From Anas platyrhynchos (Eukaryota > Chordata > Aves > Anseriformes > Anatidae): 64,000 nt of DNA. The notes under the pieces were generated by a model, which saw only the letters and a list, made by a program, of their open reading frames with translations, made no database searches and was not told where the DNA came from. Below are positions 63,263-64,000 of the stretch, one piece after another (position 1 is the first letter of the stretch; each line of letters opens with the position of its first letter). Both the position numbers and the translations under genes were made by a program. The stretch is from NCBI RefSeq assembly GCF_047663525.1, contig NC_092589.1, positions 62,429,501-62,493,500 on the forward strand, written 5' to 3'.

Positions 63263-63581
63263 AAAAATGCCTGGCTCCAAGGAAGGCTCACAGGCATGAA
63301 TTTCGAAAGGGTGAAGGCTCCTCTCAGAGACAAGCATTAGGGTGCCTATAATCTCTTTGACATTTCTCCATCTCTAAGCAATCGGATCTGTGCTGTCTCT
63401 ATCCTGTTGACTGTCTCAAATGATTTCTCACTCATCTGGAAAGTTTTTTACACTTTTTTTTTAGTTGGCAAACTCTCTTCCCATTGCAAGGAGAACCTTG
63501 CATTGTAACACCCCAGTCTTCAAGAAAAATAAAGGAACTGAGTTTTTTGAATAGGCTTGAATTTTTGTGCACATAATATGA

Positions 63582-63752
63582 TCATAGAATCATGGAATCA
63601 TTTAGGTTGGAAGAGACCTCCAAGATCACCTAGTCCAACCTCTGACCTAACACTAACAAGTCCTCCACTAAACCATATCCCTAAGCTCTACATCTAAACG
63701 TCTTTTAAAGACCTCCAGGGATGGTGACTCCACCACTTCCCTGGGCAGCCTA
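63582..63752 (-). mobile_element. CR1 LINE 3' fragment
   Basis: The + strand starts with the antisense tip 'tcatagaatcatggaatcat' and runs through 'ggaagagacctccaagatca' to 'ccacttccctgggcagccta'. It is the same subfamily as the 3' end of the element at 28.8-30.2 kb, in opposite orientation. Confidence 0.88.
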
Positions 63753-64000
63753 TATGATGAAGCAGCTAAACCAGGTCATGAACCATAGTTGGCAAGAAGC
63801 ATAATCTTAATCTACATTGTTGTATATGTCCCTGAATGGGTGGGCTTTAGGTGATGATCACCATATTAATAGTCTGTGATGTCCAGCAGCATCGTTGTTA
63901 CAAAGGTCTGCGTTGTCCTTTGTGCAGCATGAAAAGAATGATCCTCATCAGTGACTCCAGTACAGTCAATAATAGCTGTTTACTTTAAACACCTTTTCAG
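63753..64000. other. Window end, no feature seen
   Basis: Short non-coding stretch without recognised sequence. Confidence 0.4.

Larger units (their letters stand above)
59883..63581. other. Non-coding DNA with microsatellites
   Basis: No gene recognised. It includes a 16-bp repeat with a hairpin near 60241-60285, a TA repeat at 61306-61322, A or T tracts near 61498-61514 and 61676-61689, AAAC repeats at 62218-62275 and 62755-62800, and a 15-bp tandem repeat at 63215-63262. Confidence 0.45.

Noticed and set aside
1-64000. RPS12, TAAR or STX7 coding sequence expected from human synteny
   Set aside because: None was found; the neighbours must lie outside the window or be elsewhere in this genome.
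1-64000. CRISPR arrays, operons, rRNA or tRNA genes
   Set aside because: None seen; the intron-rich eukaryotic structure makes the first two inapplicable, and no tRNA cloverleaf or rRNA sequence stood out.

Overview
The window is vertebrate nuclear DNA, almost certainly from a bird. It holds CR1 LINE fragments with the CR1-type 3' tip (ATTCTGTG-like), a solo LTR of a common avian ERV-L-like family, GT-AG introns and two recognisable gene families in conserved order. The species cannot be fixed from the sequence. From memory, human 6q23 carries SLC18B1 next to the vanin (VNN) cluster, and the same neighbourhood appears here. I saw no RPS12, TAAR or STX7 coding sequence in the window.

Layout. 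1-2.3 kb: no gene seen. 2.3-2.8 kb: GC- and CpG-rich promoter. 2.6-18.3 kb: complete 14-exon SLC18B1 (vesicular polyamine transporter, 455 aa). 18.3-19.8 kb: 3' UTR and short intergenic stretch. 20.3-26.1 kb: vanin copy A, 7 exons, 497 aa. 26.4-30.2 kb: two CR1 fragments. 30.7-40.2 kb: vanin copy B, 490 aa. 42.6-43.3 kb: relic of a second A-type promoter plus exon 1. 44.2-50.4 kb: vanin copy C, 496 aa, with a 578-bp solo LTR in its last intron. 50.4-64.0 kb: no coding gene recognised; CR1 pieces, simple repeats, inverted repeats and one small local duplication.

All genes are on the + strand. The three vanins keep the nitrilase-type catalytic triad (E80, K179, C212) and should be pantetheinases that release pantothenate and cysteamine. 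All three stop shortly after the conserved EKD motif and lack the hydrophobic C-terminal tail needed for a GPI anchor, so they look secreted.

The order A, B, A' relic, C suggests that a two-gene A+B unit was duplicated and that the second A was then lost apart from its promoter and exon 1. Copy C is a mosaic: exons 1-3, much of 4 and most of 6 are close to B, the start of exon 6 and its upstream splice site match A, and exons 5 and 7 resemble neither. This points to repeated gene conversion. I found no clearly new kind of biological system. The most interesting signals are the vanin mosaic, the shared loss of the GPI tail, the NF-kappaB/TATA promoter of copy A with its decayed twin, and two separate pairs of adjacent perfect hairpins.
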